64,000 nucleotides of DNA from CAWCFV01 sp963794995 (GTDB lineage: Bacteria; Actinomycetota; Actinomycetes; JACCUZ01): NCBI GenBank assembly GCA_963794995.1, contig CAWCFV010000002.1, positions 2,728,001 through 2,792,000 of the forward strand, written 5' to 3'. This document shows positions 33,633 through 41,713 of the stretch, piece by piece. The position numbers and the translations under genes are program-made. The notes under the pieces were generated by a model. The model was not told the DNA's origin. It did no database searches and saw only the letters and a list, made by a program, of their open reading frames with translations. Position 1 is the first letter of the stretch; the number at the start of each line of letters is the position of its first letter.

Positions 33633-34820
33633 GTGTCACTTCCCCCGCTCGTCGAGCCCGCAGCCGAGCTCAGCGTCGACGAGGTGCGCCGCTACTCGCG
33701 CCACCTGATCATCCCCGATGTCGGCATGACCGGACAGAAGCGGCTGAAGAACGCCAAGGTCCTCGTCGTCGGGGCCGGCGGCCTCGGCTCGCCCGCGCTG
33801 CTCTACCTGGCGGCCGCCGGTGTCGGCACCCTGGGCATCGTGGAGTTCGACGTCGTCGACGAGTCGAACCTGCAGCGGCAGATCATCCACGGCCAGTCCG
33901 ACGTCGGGAAGTCCAAGGCCCTCTCGGCCAAGGAGTCGATCCAGGAGGCGAACCCGTTCGTCGAGGTCGTGCTGCACGAGGAGCGGCTCGACTCGACCAA
34001 CGTCTTCGACGTCTTCGCGCCGTACGACCTGATCGTCGACGGCACCGACAACTTCGCCACGCGCTACCTGGTCAACGACGCGGCCGTGCTGCTCGGCAAG
34101 CCCTACGTCTGGGGCTCGATCTACCGCTTCGACGGCCAGGCGTCGGTCTTCTGGGCCGAGAACGGCCCCTGCTACCGCTGCCTCTACCCGGAGCCCCCGC
34201 CCCCCGGCATGGTGCCTTCGTGCGCCGAGGGCGGCGTGCTCGGCGTCCTGTGCGCGTCGATCGGCTCGATCCAGGTCAACGAGGCCATCAAGCTGCTCAC
34301 CGGCATCGGTGACCCCCTGGTCGGCCGGCTGATGGTCTACGACGCCCTGGAGATGACCTACCGCACGGTGAAGGTCCGCAAGGACCCCGAGTGCGCGGTG
34401 TGCGGCAAGAACCCGGAGATCACCCTCGAGACCGGCCTGATCGACTACGAGGCCTTCTGCGGCACGATCAGCGACGAGGCGGCCCAGGCGGCCAAGGGCT
34501 CCACGATCTCGGTGCGCGACCTCAAGGCGATGATGGACGAGGGCAAGGACTTCTACCTCGTCGACGTCCGCGAGCCCAACGAGTTCGAGATCGTGTCCAT
34601 CCCCGGCGCGACGCTGATCCCCAAGGACCGCATCATGAGCGGCGAGGCCCTGTCCGAGCTGCCGCAGGACAAGCCGGTGGTGCTGCACTGCAAGGGCGGC
34701 GCCCGGTCGGCCGAGGCCCTCGCGGTCCTCAAGGGCGCCGGGTTCGCCGACGCCGTGCACGTCGGCGGCGGCGTCGTGGCCTGGGCCACCCAGATCGACA
34801 CCAGCCTGCCGACGTACTGA
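33633..34820 (+). CDS. moeZ: MoeZ: adenylyltransferase/sulfurtransferase
   Basis: 395 residues from GTG 33633, 7 nt after GGAGG. N-terminal ThiF/MoeB E1-like domain: RYSRHLIIPDVGMTGQKRL, VLVVGAGGLGSPALLYLAAAGVG, NLQRQIIHG; zinc ligands CYRCLYP and CAVCG. C-terminal rhodanese domain: FYLVDVREPNEFEIVSIPGA and LHCKGGARSAEA, persulfide Cys near residue 353. It activates and thiolates sulfur-carrier proteins (MoaD2/ThiS/CysO). Position matches Rv3206c. A GNAT gene overlaps its stop by one base. Confidence 0.94.
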   Translation: MSLPPLVEPAAELSVDEVRRYSRHLIIPDVGMTGQKRLKNAKVLVVGAGGLGSPALLYLAAAGVGTLGIVEFDVVDESNLQRQIIHGQSDVGKSKALSAKESIQEANPFVEVVLHEERLDSTNVFDVFAPYDLIVDGTDNFATRYLVNDAAVLLGKPYVWGSIYRFDGQASVFWAENGPCYRCLYPEPPPPGMVPSCAEGGVLGVLCASIGSIQVNEAIKLLTGIGDPLVGRLMVYDALEMTYRTVKVRKDPECAVCGKNPEITLETGLIDYEAFCGTISDEAAQAAKGSTISVRDLKAMMDEGKDFYLVDVREPNEFEIVSIPGATLIPKDRIMSGEALSELPQDKPVVLHCKGGARSAEALAVLKGAGFADAVHVGGGVVAWATQIDTSLPTY

Positions 34821-35158
34821 TGACGGCTGAGCAGCTGCCGCCCGACGACGACGTGGCGGTGGTCGAGGACGCGCCCGCCGGCCGGTTCGAGATCCGGGTC
34901 GGCGACGAGCCCGCCGGCTTCCTCGCCTACCGGGCGGTCGGTCCGTCGACGTACGCCGTCGACCACGTCGAGGTCGACCCGGCCCGCCGGGGGACCGGGA
35001 TCGCCGGCCGGCTCGTGGCCGAGGCCCTCGACGCCGCGCGGGCGCGCGGCTGGCAGGTGCTGCCGTACTGCTCCTACGTCCGGGTCTGGCTGGCCCGCAA
35101 CCCGTCGTACGCCGACCTGGTGCCCGCCGGCGAGCGCGAGCGGTTCGGGCTGCGCTAG
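34820..35158 (+). CDS. Small GNAT-like acetyltransferase (NATD1/YidJ type)
   Basis: 112 residues. It overlaps the moeZ stop by one base (TGATG). FEIRVGDEPAGFLAYRAVG, DHVEVDPARRGTGIAGRLVAEALDAARARGWQVLPYCSYVRVWLARNP match the short N-acetyltransferase family with GTGIAGRLV as the acetyl-CoA loop and the conserved CSYV. Target unknown. Co-expression with moeZ is likely. Confidence 0.88.
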   Translation: MTAEQLPPDDDVAVVEDAPAGRFEIRVGDEPAGFLAYRAVGPSTYAVDHVEVDPARRGTGIAGRLVAEALDAARARGWQVLPYCSYVRVWLARNPSYADLVPAGERERFGLR

Positions 35159-35189
35159 CCCCTGCGCACGGAGGAGCATCATCGGCGGG

Positions 35190-35999
35190 ATGAGGACCTC
35201 GACCGTCCGGCTCCCGGACGGCACGACGCTGCCGTACGTCGAGTCCGGCAGCCCGTCGGGCGTGCCGGTCGTGCTCCTGCACGCGGTCGGTGAGTCCTGG
35301 CGGTCCTGGAGCCGGCTGCTGTCCTGCCTCCCGGCCGACCTGCGGGCGCTGGCGCCCACCCAGCGCGGGCACGGCGACGCGGACAAGCCGGCGCACGGCT
35401 ACCGGGTGGGCGAGGCGGCGGCCGACGTGGTCGGCGTCCTGGACGCGGTCGGCGTGGACCGCGCGGTGCTCGCGGGCACGTCCAGCGGGGGCCTGGTGGC
35501 GCAGCAGGTCGCGGCCGACCGGCCGGAGCGAGTGTCCGGCCTGCTGCTCGTGGGCTCGCCGCGCAGCCTTCGCGGGATGCCGGTGCCGGCGTGGGTCCGC
35601 GACGCCGGGGCCCTGACCGACCCCGTGCCGCAGTCGTTCGCCCGCGCGGCGGTCGAGTCGTTCCCGGTGGGGCGCAGCCTGCCGTCGGAGTTCCTCGAGC
35701 AGATGGTGCAGGACGCCGCCCGGGTGCCGGCGGGGGTCTGGCGGGCCGTCGTGTCCGGCCTGCTCGAGGCCGAGCCGCCGAGCGCGTCCGGAAGGCTGGT
35801 GGCGCCCACCGTCGCGCTGTGGGGCGACCGGGACGAGGTGCTGGCACGCGAGGACGAGGAGCGGATGGTGGCGGACATCCCCGGGGCGGAGCTGCGCGTG
35901 TACGAGGGCACCGGCCACCTCGTCCTGTGGGAGCAGCCGGAGCGCGTCGCCGCGGACCTCGTCGCGCTGGTGCGGGGGCTGGGCGGGGGAGCGGGATGA
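35190..35999 (+). CDS. Alpha/beta hydrolase (LipV-like position)
   Basis: 269 residues. PVVLLHAVGESWRSWSRLLSCL (oxyanion), LAPTQRGHGDADKP, VLAGTSSGGLVAQQ (nucleophile elbow GTSSG), VALWGDRDEVLAREDE (acid) and YEGTGHLVLWEQPERVA (His). By position between moeZ and the MGMT-like gene it corresponds to the Rv3203/LipV slot in mycobacteria, but activity on lipids is not shown by sequence. Ends in the 17-bp duplication. Confidence 0.87.
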   Translation: MRTSTVRLPDGTTLPYVESGSPSGVPVVLLHAVGESWRSWSRLLSCLPADLRALAPTQRGHGDADKPAHGYRVGEAAADVVGVLDAVGVDRAVLAGTSSGGLVAQQVAADRPERVSGLLLVGSPRSLRGMPVPAWVRDAGALTDPVPQSFARAAVESFPVGRSLPSEFLEQMVQDAARVPAGVWRAVVSGLLEAEPPSASGRLVAPTVALWGDRDEVLAREDEERMVADIPGAELRVYEGTGHLVLWEQPERVAADLVALVRGLGGGAG

Positions 36000-36030
36000 G
36001 CGGCCTGAGCGGCTGAGCGGCCTGAGCGGC
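35997..36030. repeat. Two 17-bp direct repeats at a gene junction
   Basis: A 17-bp unit, itself tgagcggcc plus tgagcggc, occurs twice in tandem. It starts at the hydrolase TGA stop and ends at ATG 36031. It forms the whole intergenic spacer, so no Shine-Dalgarno is visible for the next gene. Confidence 0.88.
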
Positions 36031-36330
36031 ATGGACGGACCGTCGTACGACGAGCGGGTGCTCGCGGTGGTCGCCCTCATCCCGCCGGGCCGGGTGATGT
36101 CGTACGGCGACGTCGCGGAGTACCTCGGGGCGGGCGGGCCGCGCCAGGTCGGCCGGGCGATGTCGCGCAGCGCCGGGGACCTGCCGTGGTGGCGGGTGCT
36201 GCACGCGGACGGCTCGCCGCCGCCCGGCAAGGAGGGGGAGTGCCTGGCCCAGCACCGGGCCGAGGCCACCCCGCTGCGGCCGGACGGCACCCGCGTGGAC
36301 ATGCGGCGGGCCCGCTGGGACGGCCGCTGA
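36031..36330 (+). CDS. Alkyltransferase-like (ATL/MGMT-fold) protein
   Basis: 99 residues. The MGMT C-terminal DNA-binding domain is present: SYDERVLAVVALIPPGRVMSYGDVAEYLGAGGPRQVGRAMSRSAGDLPWWRVLHADG (HTH and Arg finger). The PCHRV active-site motif reads PWWRV, so the alkyl-acceptor Cys is missing (Trp at that place). ATL proteins bind O6-alkylguanine and hand it to nucleotide excision repair without removing the alkyl group. Position corresponds to Rv3204. Confidence 0.9.
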   Translation: MDGPSYDERVLAVVALIPPGRVMSYGDVAEYLGAGGPRQVGRAMSRSAGDLPWWRVLHADGSPPPGKEGECLAQHRAEATPLRPDGTRVDMRRARWDGR

Positions 36331-36354
36331 CCCCCCAGGTGGGTCGGACGGGCG

Positions 36355-38316
36355 CTAGGCCCAGCCGCGGGACTGCAGGTACGCCTGCGGGTCGGCCGGC
36401 CGGCCGAGGAAGGCCTCGACCAGGGCGTCGCCGTCGCGGGAGCCGCCCGGCTCCAGCACGTCGGCCCGGAACGCCCGGCCCACGGCCGGGGAGAGGATCC
36501 CCTCGCGCTCGAACCGGCCGACCATGTCCTCGCCGATGACCTCCGCCCAGAGGTAGCCGTAGTAGCCCGCGTCGTACCCGCCGAACAGGTGCCCGAAGGA
36601 GCCGAGGAGGAAGGTGCCCTCCGGGTAGGGCAGCTGGGTCACCTCGCTGCTGCGGCGCACGGCGTCGTCCAGGTCGACGTCGTCGGTGGCCTCGTGCAGG
36701 TCGAGGTCGAGGCTGCTCAGCGACAGCCCGCGCGCCGTGCGGCCGAGCGCCCCGGCGAAGCGGGACGCCGTGAGCCGGCGCACGACGTCCGGGTCGAGCG
36801 GTGCGCCGGTGCGCCAGTGCCGGGCGATGCCCTCGATCACCGCCGGCTCCCAGGCCCACCGCTCCAGCAGCTGGCTGGGGGCCTCGACGAAGTCGCCCTC
36901 GGTCGACGTGCCGGCGAAGCGTGAGTACCGGGTGGTGGTGACGCACTCGTGGACGACGTGCCCCAGCTCGTGGAAGAGGGTCTCGACCTCGTCGTGGCGC
37001 AGCAGGGCCGGCCGGTCCGGCCGCGGCGCCGAGAAGTTCGTGACCAGCGCCGAGAGCCCCTCGAGCCGGCTGCCGTCGGGCCCGACCCTCGGCCGGACCA
37101 GGTCGAAGGCCGCCGCGTGGCTGAACTTGCCCTCCCTCGGGAAGAGGTCGAGGTAGACCCGGCCGAGCAGCTCACCGGTGCCCTCGTCCCGGATCTCCCG
37201 CAGGGTCACGTCGTCGTGCCAGGCGGTGCCGGCGTCGGCCGGCGGTGCCTCCGGGAAGGTCAGCCCGAGCAGCCGCCCGATCAGGTCGAACATCGTGGCG
37301 AGCACCGCGTCGACAGGGAAGTACTCCGCCAGGTCCGAGGGGTCGAGACCGACCGTGCGCTCGGTGCGGATCCGCCGGGCGTACTCGACGTCCCACAGCT
37401 CCAGACGGACGTCCTCCGGTGCGCCGTCCTCGACGAGCAGTGCGCGCAGCTCGGAGTTCTCGGTGGCGACGTGCGCCTCGACGGCAGCCGAGATGCGGTC
37501 CAGCAGGGCGCGGGCGCGCTCGGGGCGCCCGGCCATCCGTACCTCGGTGGCGTAGTGCGCCCACGACGGGTAGCCGAGCAGCCGGGCGAGCTCGCGCCGG
37601 ACCGCCAGGCCCTCGACGACGAGCGGGCGGTTGGCGGTCGCGCCGCGGTTGCGGGACCGCCGGAGCAGCGCCTCGCGCAGGTCCCGGCGGCGGGCCCCGG
37701 CGAGGAACGGGTGCAGCTCGGGGTAGTCCAGCGAGACGGCGTACGTCCCGGACTCGCTGCCCGGCCGGAGCCCGTCGACGAAGGAGTCGGGCAGGCCCTC
37801 GAGGTCCTCGCGGGTGACCTCGATCCCGTCGGTGTCGGTGGCGATGTTCACGTCGAAGCGCGACTCGATCTCGGCGAGCCGGTCGCGCAGCGTGCGGACC
37901 CGCTCCCGGTCCGGCGCGGGCAGCGTGTGCCCGCTGCGCCGGAAGTCGCGCACCCAGCGCTCGACGAGCCGCGCCTCCTCGCCCCGGTCGGCACCGGGCC
38001 GGTCCGCGCGCCCGAGCACGAGGGCCGCGAGGTCGTCGCGCAGCGTCAGCCGGGCGCCCCAGCCGGACAGGTCGGCGTAGGCCGCCTGGCCGGCCTCGCG
38101 GACACCGGCGTCCGGGTGCACCCAGCCGACGAAACCGGTGCGGCCCACCAGGTCCGCCAGGGCCCCGGCGACGCCGTCGAGGACCTGGACGACCGCGAGC
38201 AGCCCGGCCGGCGGGTCGGCCACCAGGGTGTCGACCCGACGGTCGAGGTCGGCGAGGCCGTCCGCGGCGTCGCGCGCCACGTCGTCGGCGGTCGACGTGC
38301 GGTAGTCGTGCAGCAC
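36355..38316 (-). CDS. M3-family metallopeptidase (oligopeptidase F/thimet type)
   Basis: 653 residues from GTG 38316 with GAGGGGG upstream. Zinc motif TLFHELGHVVHECV (His449-Glu450-xx-His453) and FVEAPSQLLERWAWEP carrying the third ligand. N-terminal helical domain (VGWVHPDAGVREAGQ, SRFDVNIATDTDGIEV). No signal peptide, so cytosolic degradation of oligopeptides is expected. Divergent from the M16 gene. A minus-strand TAGGGT near 38354-38359 could be its -10 box. Confidence 0.94.
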   Translation of the reverse strand: MLHDYRTSTADDVARDAADGLADLDRRVDTLVADPPAGLLAVVQVLDGVAGALADLVGRTGFVGWVHPDAGVREAGQAAYADLSGWGARLTLRDDLAALVLGRADRPGADRGEEARLVERWVRDFRRSGHTLPAPDRERVRTLRDRLAEIESRFDVNIATDTDGIEVTREDLEGLPDSFVDGLRPGSESGTYAVSLDYPELHPFLAGARRRDLREALLRRSRNRGATANRPLVVEGLAVRRELARLLGYPSWAHYATEVRMAGRPERARALLDRISAAVEAHVATENSELRALLVEDGAPEDVRLELWDVEYARRIRTERTVGLDPSDLAEYFPVDAVLATMFDLIGRLLGLTFPEAPPADAGTAWHDDVTLREIRDEGTGELLGRVYLDLFPREGKFSHAAAFDLVRPRVGPDGSRLEGLSALVTNFSAPRPDRPALLRHDEVETLFHELGHVVHECVTTTRYSRFAGTSTEGDFVEAPSQLLERWAWEPAVIEGIARHWRTGAPLDPDVVRRLTASRFAGALGRTARGLSLSSLDLDLHEATDDVDLDDAVRRSSEVTQLPYPEGTFLLGSFGHLFGGYDAGYYGYLWAEVIGEDMVGRFEREGILSPAVGRAFRADVLEPGGSRDGDALVEAFLGRPADPQAYLQSRGWA

Positions 38317-38409
38317 TGGGTCCCCCTCGGTCCGGTGCGACAGGTCCGGCCCGACCCTATGTCCGCGGCGTGCCGCACGGCCGCGGGTGGGAACGGCCGA
38401 CGGGCGGGG

Positions 38410-38415
38410 TACGGT
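38410..38415 (+). promoter_or_regulatory. Putative -10 (TACGGT), leaderless M16 transcript
   Basis: TACGGT ends 7 nt before ATG 38423 in the 106-bp divergent region between M3 and M16 peptidase genes. Confidence 0.42.
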
Positions 38416-38422
38416 CGCCCGC

Positions 38423-39727
38423 ATGCCACGAGCAGCGACACCGTCCGCCACGTCGTACGCCGTCGAGCGCGCCACCCTGCGCAACGGCCTGCGCGTCGTG
38501 CTCGCCCCCGACCGGTCGGCACCCGTCGTGGCCGTCGCCGTCTACTACGACGTCGGCATCCGCTCCGAGCCCGAGGGCCGCACCGGCTTCGCCCACCTCT
38601 TCGAGCACCTCATGTTCCAGGGGTCCGCGTCGCTGCAGAAGATGGAGCACGTCACGTACGTGCAGTCCTCCGGCGGCACCCTGAACGGCTCGACCCGGCT
38701 GGACTACACCAACTACTTCGAGGCCCTCCCGTCGAACGCCCTGGAGCGCGCGCTGTTCCTCGAGGCCGACCGGATGCGGTCGCCCGCGGTGACCGAGGAG
38801 ACCCTCGCCAACCAGCTCGCCGTGGTGAAGGAGGAGATCCGGGTCAACGTGATGAACCAGCCGTACGGCGGGTTCCCGTGGCTCACGCTTCCTCCGGTGC
38901 TGTTCGAGTCGTTCCCGAACGCGCACAACGGCTACGGCGGGTTCGAGGACCTCGAGAGCGCGACCGTCGAGGACGCGCGCGACTTCTTCGACACCTACTA
39001 CGCACCCGGCAACGCCGTGCTCTGCGTCGGTGGCGACCTCGACCCCGACCGGGCGATGGAGATGGTGCGCACCCACTTCGGCGACGTGCCCCGCCGCCCG
39101 GTTCCGCCCCGGCCGGACTTCGACGAGCCGGCACCCACCGGCGAGCGCCGGGACGAGCAGGTCGACCCCCTGGCCCCCGCGCCGGCCGTGGCCCTGGGGT
39201 GGCGGGTCCCCGACCCGGCGGACCTCGATGCCTACCTGCCCTTCGTGGTCCTCACCTCCGTGCTCGCCACCGGCGACGCCTCCCGGCTGCGGCGGCGCCT
39301 CGTGCAGGACGACCGGGTGGCCACCGACGTGGGTGCGCACGTGGGGCTGATGGAGGACGCGTTCGACGTGCGCAACCCGACGGCGCTGCTGGTGGAGGCC
39401 CACCACGCGCCCGACGTCCGCACCGACGACGTGGTCTCCGCCGTCGACGAGGAGCTGGACCGGCTCGCCACCGACGGTGTCCCCGACGACGAGATGGCCC
39501 GGGTGCAGGCGCGGCTCTCGTCCGCGCTCCTGCAGGGGGCCGACCACGTGATGTCGAGGATCCTGGCGATGGCCACCTACGAGCAGCAGCGGGGCCGCGC
39601 GGAGCTGGTCGGGGAGATGCCCGCGCTGCTGGGCGAGGTGACCGGCGAGCAGGTCGCGGCGGCCGCGGCCGCCCTCCGACCCGACGCCCGGGCCCGGCTC
39701 GACCTCGTCGCGGGCGGTGCCCGATGA
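38423..39727 (+). CDS. M16 zinc peptidase, catalytic subunit
   Basis: 434 residues. VYYDVGIRSEPEGRTGFAHLFEHLMFQGS carries the inverted zinc motif HxxEH (His58, Glu61, His62); NQLAVVKEEIRVN supplies the downstream Glu; the second, non-catalytic half has the R/Y pair region (DASRLRRRLVQDDRVA). No signal peptide, so cytosolic. The next gene overlaps by 4 bp and lacks the motif, giving the usual active/inactive M16B heterodimer. Confidence 0.93.
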   Translation: MPRAATPSATSYAVERATLRNGLRVVLAPDRSAPVVAVAVYYDVGIRSEPEGRTGFAHLFEHLMFQGSASLQKMEHVTYVQSSGGTLNGSTRLDYTNYFEALPSNALERALFLEADRMRSPAVTEETLANQLAVVKEEIRVNVMNQPYGGFPWLTLPPVLFESFPNAHNGYGGFEDLESATVEDARDFFDTYYAPGNAVLCVGGDLDPDRAMEMVRTHFGDVPRRPVPPRPDFDEPAPTGERRDEQVDPLAPAPAVALGWRVPDPADLDAYLPFVVLTSVLATGDASRLRRRLVQDDRVATDVGAHVGLMEDAFDVRNPTALLVEAHHAPDVRTDDVVSAVDEELDRLATDGVPDDEMARVQARLSSALLQGADHVMSRILAMATYEQQRGRAELVGEMPALLGEVTGEQVAAAAAALRPDARARLDLVAGGAR

Positions 39728-41064
39728 GCCCGCGCAAGGCGTTCAGCCCCCGTCCGGTCCCGGGGCTGGCCAGGCCGCGCACGGCCAAGCTGCCGACCGT
39801 CGCGGAGCGGGTGCTCCCCTCGGGGCTGCGGGTCGTCGCGGTCCGCCGGCCGAGCGTGCCCGTGGTTCAGGTCCGGCTCCGCGTCCCCTCGCCGGTACGC
39901 CGGGCCGCCGACCTCGCGAAGGCGGCGCTGCTCGAGCGCACGATGATGCTCGGCACCGGCGAGCGCAGCCAGGGGGAGCTGGCCGAGGCCCTGCAGCGGA
40001 TCGGCGGCTCCCTGCGGGTCAGCGGCGACGCCGACCGGCTGGTGGTCGCCGGTGAGTCGCTGCGCACCGGCCTGACCGACCTCCTCGCCCTGCTCGCGGA
40101 GGTGGTGACCTCCGCCGCCTACCCGAAGCAGCAGGTCGAGGGGGAGACCCACCGGCTGGCCGACCAGCTGCGCCGGGCGCTGTCCCAGCCCGGGGTCATC
40201 GCCGACGAGGCGTGGCTGCACCAGATGTACGGCGACCACGCGTACGGCCGCGAGCACCCGTCGGCCGAGGAGGTGCTCGACGTGCCGGTGTCCGCGCTGC
40301 GCGCCGCGCACCGCCGCCGCCTGCTGCCCGACGGCAGCCTGCTCGTGCTGGTCGGCGACCTGACACCGTCCCGGGCGCTCGACCAGGTCGCCGCCGCGTT
40401 CGCCGGCTGGGACACCACCGGCAGCCAGCCGACGATCCCGAAGGTCCCGGCCCCGGTGACCGGACCGCTCCGGCTGGTGGACCGGCCGGGCGCGGTGCAG
40501 TCCAACCTGCGGGTCGGCGGCCCGGCCGTCGCCCGCACCGACCCGACCTTCGCCGCGGCCGAGCTGGCGAACGCGCTGTTCGGCGGCTACTTCTCCTCGC
40601 GCCTGACCGTGAACATCCGCGAGGACAAGGGCTACACGTACAGCCCGCGCAGCATGATCCGGCACGCGGCCGGGGCGTCGTGCATGCTCACGGCCGCCGA
40701 GGTCGCCACCGAGGTGACCGCCCCGGCGATGGTCGAGGTCGCCTACGAGCTGGGACGCATGGTCAGCCTCCCGCCGGGTGCCGACGAGCTGGCCGCGACC
40801 GCGCAGTACCTCGTCGGGACCCTGGCCCTGTCCACCGCCACCCAGGCGGGGCTGGCGGGCACGCTCGCGGTGCTGCTGGCCGACGGGCTCGACGTCACCT
40901 GGCTGCGGGAGCACCCCGCGCGCCTGCTCGCCGTCACGCCGGCGGAGGTGCACGAGGCGGCGCAGCACATGCTCGCGCCCGCCGGCCTGGTCACGACGAT
41001 CGTCGGCGACGCCGACCAGGTCGAGGGCCCGCTGTCGGCGCTGTACGACGTGGTGCGCGTCTAG
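39724..41064 (+). CDS. M16-like subunit lacking the zinc motif
   Basis: 446 residues, ATG overlapping the previous stop (ATGA). Both M16 halves are recognisable (VLPSGLRVVAVRRPSVPVVQVRLRV; LFGGYFSSRLTVNIREDKGYTYSPRSMIRHAAG). Where HxxEH should be the sequence reads LAKAALLERTMMLG, so the zinc ligands are gone; the R/Y substrate-binding motif is intact. It should be the regulatory partner of the upstream peptidase. Its TAG is shared with the convergent reductase gene. Confidence 0.92.
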   Translation: MSPRKAFSPRPVPGLARPRTAKLPTVAERVLPSGLRVVAVRRPSVPVVQVRLRVPSPVRRAADLAKAALLERTMMLGTGERSQGELAEALQRIGGSLRVSGDADRLVVAGESLRTGLTDLLALLAEVVTSAAYPKQQVEGETHRLADQLRRALSQPGVIADEAWLHQMYGDHAYGREHPSAEEVLDVPVSALRAAHRRRLLPDGSLLVLVGDLTPSRALDQVAAAFAGWDTTGSQPTIPKVPAPVTGPLRLVDRPGAVQSNLRVGGPAVARTDPTFAAAELANALFGGYFSSRLTVNIREDKGYTYSPRSMIRHAAGASCMLTAAEVATEVTAPAMVEVAYELGRMVSLPPGADELAATAQYLVGTLALSTATQAGLAGTLAVLLADGLDVTWLREHPARLLAVTPAEVHEAAQHMLAPAGLVTTIVGDADQVEGPLSALYDVVRV

Positions 41065-41618
41065 GCCCGTACGCGGTGGTGCAGGTGCACGACGCCACCG
41101 GCGAAGCGGTGCTCGTCGACCAGCTCCAGGGAGAGGCGCGCGCCGTCGGGCAGGGCGCGGGTCCCGCCGCCGACCACCTCGGGGACCACGTACAGCTGCA
41201 CGTCGTCGACCAGGCCGGACCGGATCGCCGCGGCGGCCAGCCCGGGCCCGCCGATCGACACGTCGTGGTCGGCGGCGACGACCAGCGCCCGGACCGCGGC
41301 GGGCTCGAAGTCGCGCTCGAGGCGGGTCCGCGCGGTCGTCACCGCGTCGAGCGAGCGGGAGAAGACGACCTTGTCGGCGGCCTGCCACACCGCGGCGTAG
41401 TCCTCGACGACAGGTGCCCGGTCGATCTGGTCGGGGTGCTCCCAGGCCGACATCACCTCGTACATGCGGCGCCCGTAGAGGTAGGTGCCGACCGCGCGCT
41501 CCTGCTCGGTGACGAAGGCGTGCACCTCGTCGTCGGGTGCCGCCCAGTCGAAGGAGCCGTCGGCGTCGACGGTGTAGCCGTCCAGTGAGGTGATGGCCGA
41601 GTAGACCAGGCGTCCCAT
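41061..41618 (-). CDS. Dihydrofolate-reductase-family protein (RibD C-terminal-like)
   Basis: 185 residues from ATG 41618. GRLVYSAITSLDGYTVDADGSFDW is the typical N-terminus of the DHFR/RibD_C superfamily, with GTYLYGRRMYEVM, DKVVFSRSL and DHDVSIGGPGLAAAAIRSGLVDDVQLYVVPEVVGGG. Such proteins are NADPH reductases, but few in this subgroup are characterised. The last four bases CTAG are shared with the convergent M16 gene, each strand using TAG. Confidence 0.9.
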   Translation of the reverse strand: MGRLVYSAITSLDGYTVDADGSFDWAAPDDEVHAFVTEQERAVGTYLYGRRMYEVMSAWEHPDQIDRAPVVEDYAAVWQAADKVVFSRSLDAVTTARTRLERDFEPAAVRALVVAADHDVSIGGPGLAAAAIRSGLVDDVQLYVVPEVVGGGTRALPDGARLSLELVDEHRFAGGVVHLHHRVRA

Positions 41619-41713
41619 GTGACCCTCCCGCCTGTCGCCGGCCCCGCCTGTCGATGGCCGGCGCCCATCATGGGCCCTGGCGCGCACCGGTCGTGTCCAG
41701 GGTGCGTGGTGGG

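Noticed and set aside
36949..39723. Long plus-strand frame upstream of and in frame with the second M16 gene
   Set aside because: It is antisense to the M3 peptidase and out of frame with the first M16 gene; only 39724-41064 shows protein family motifs and a coupled ATG.
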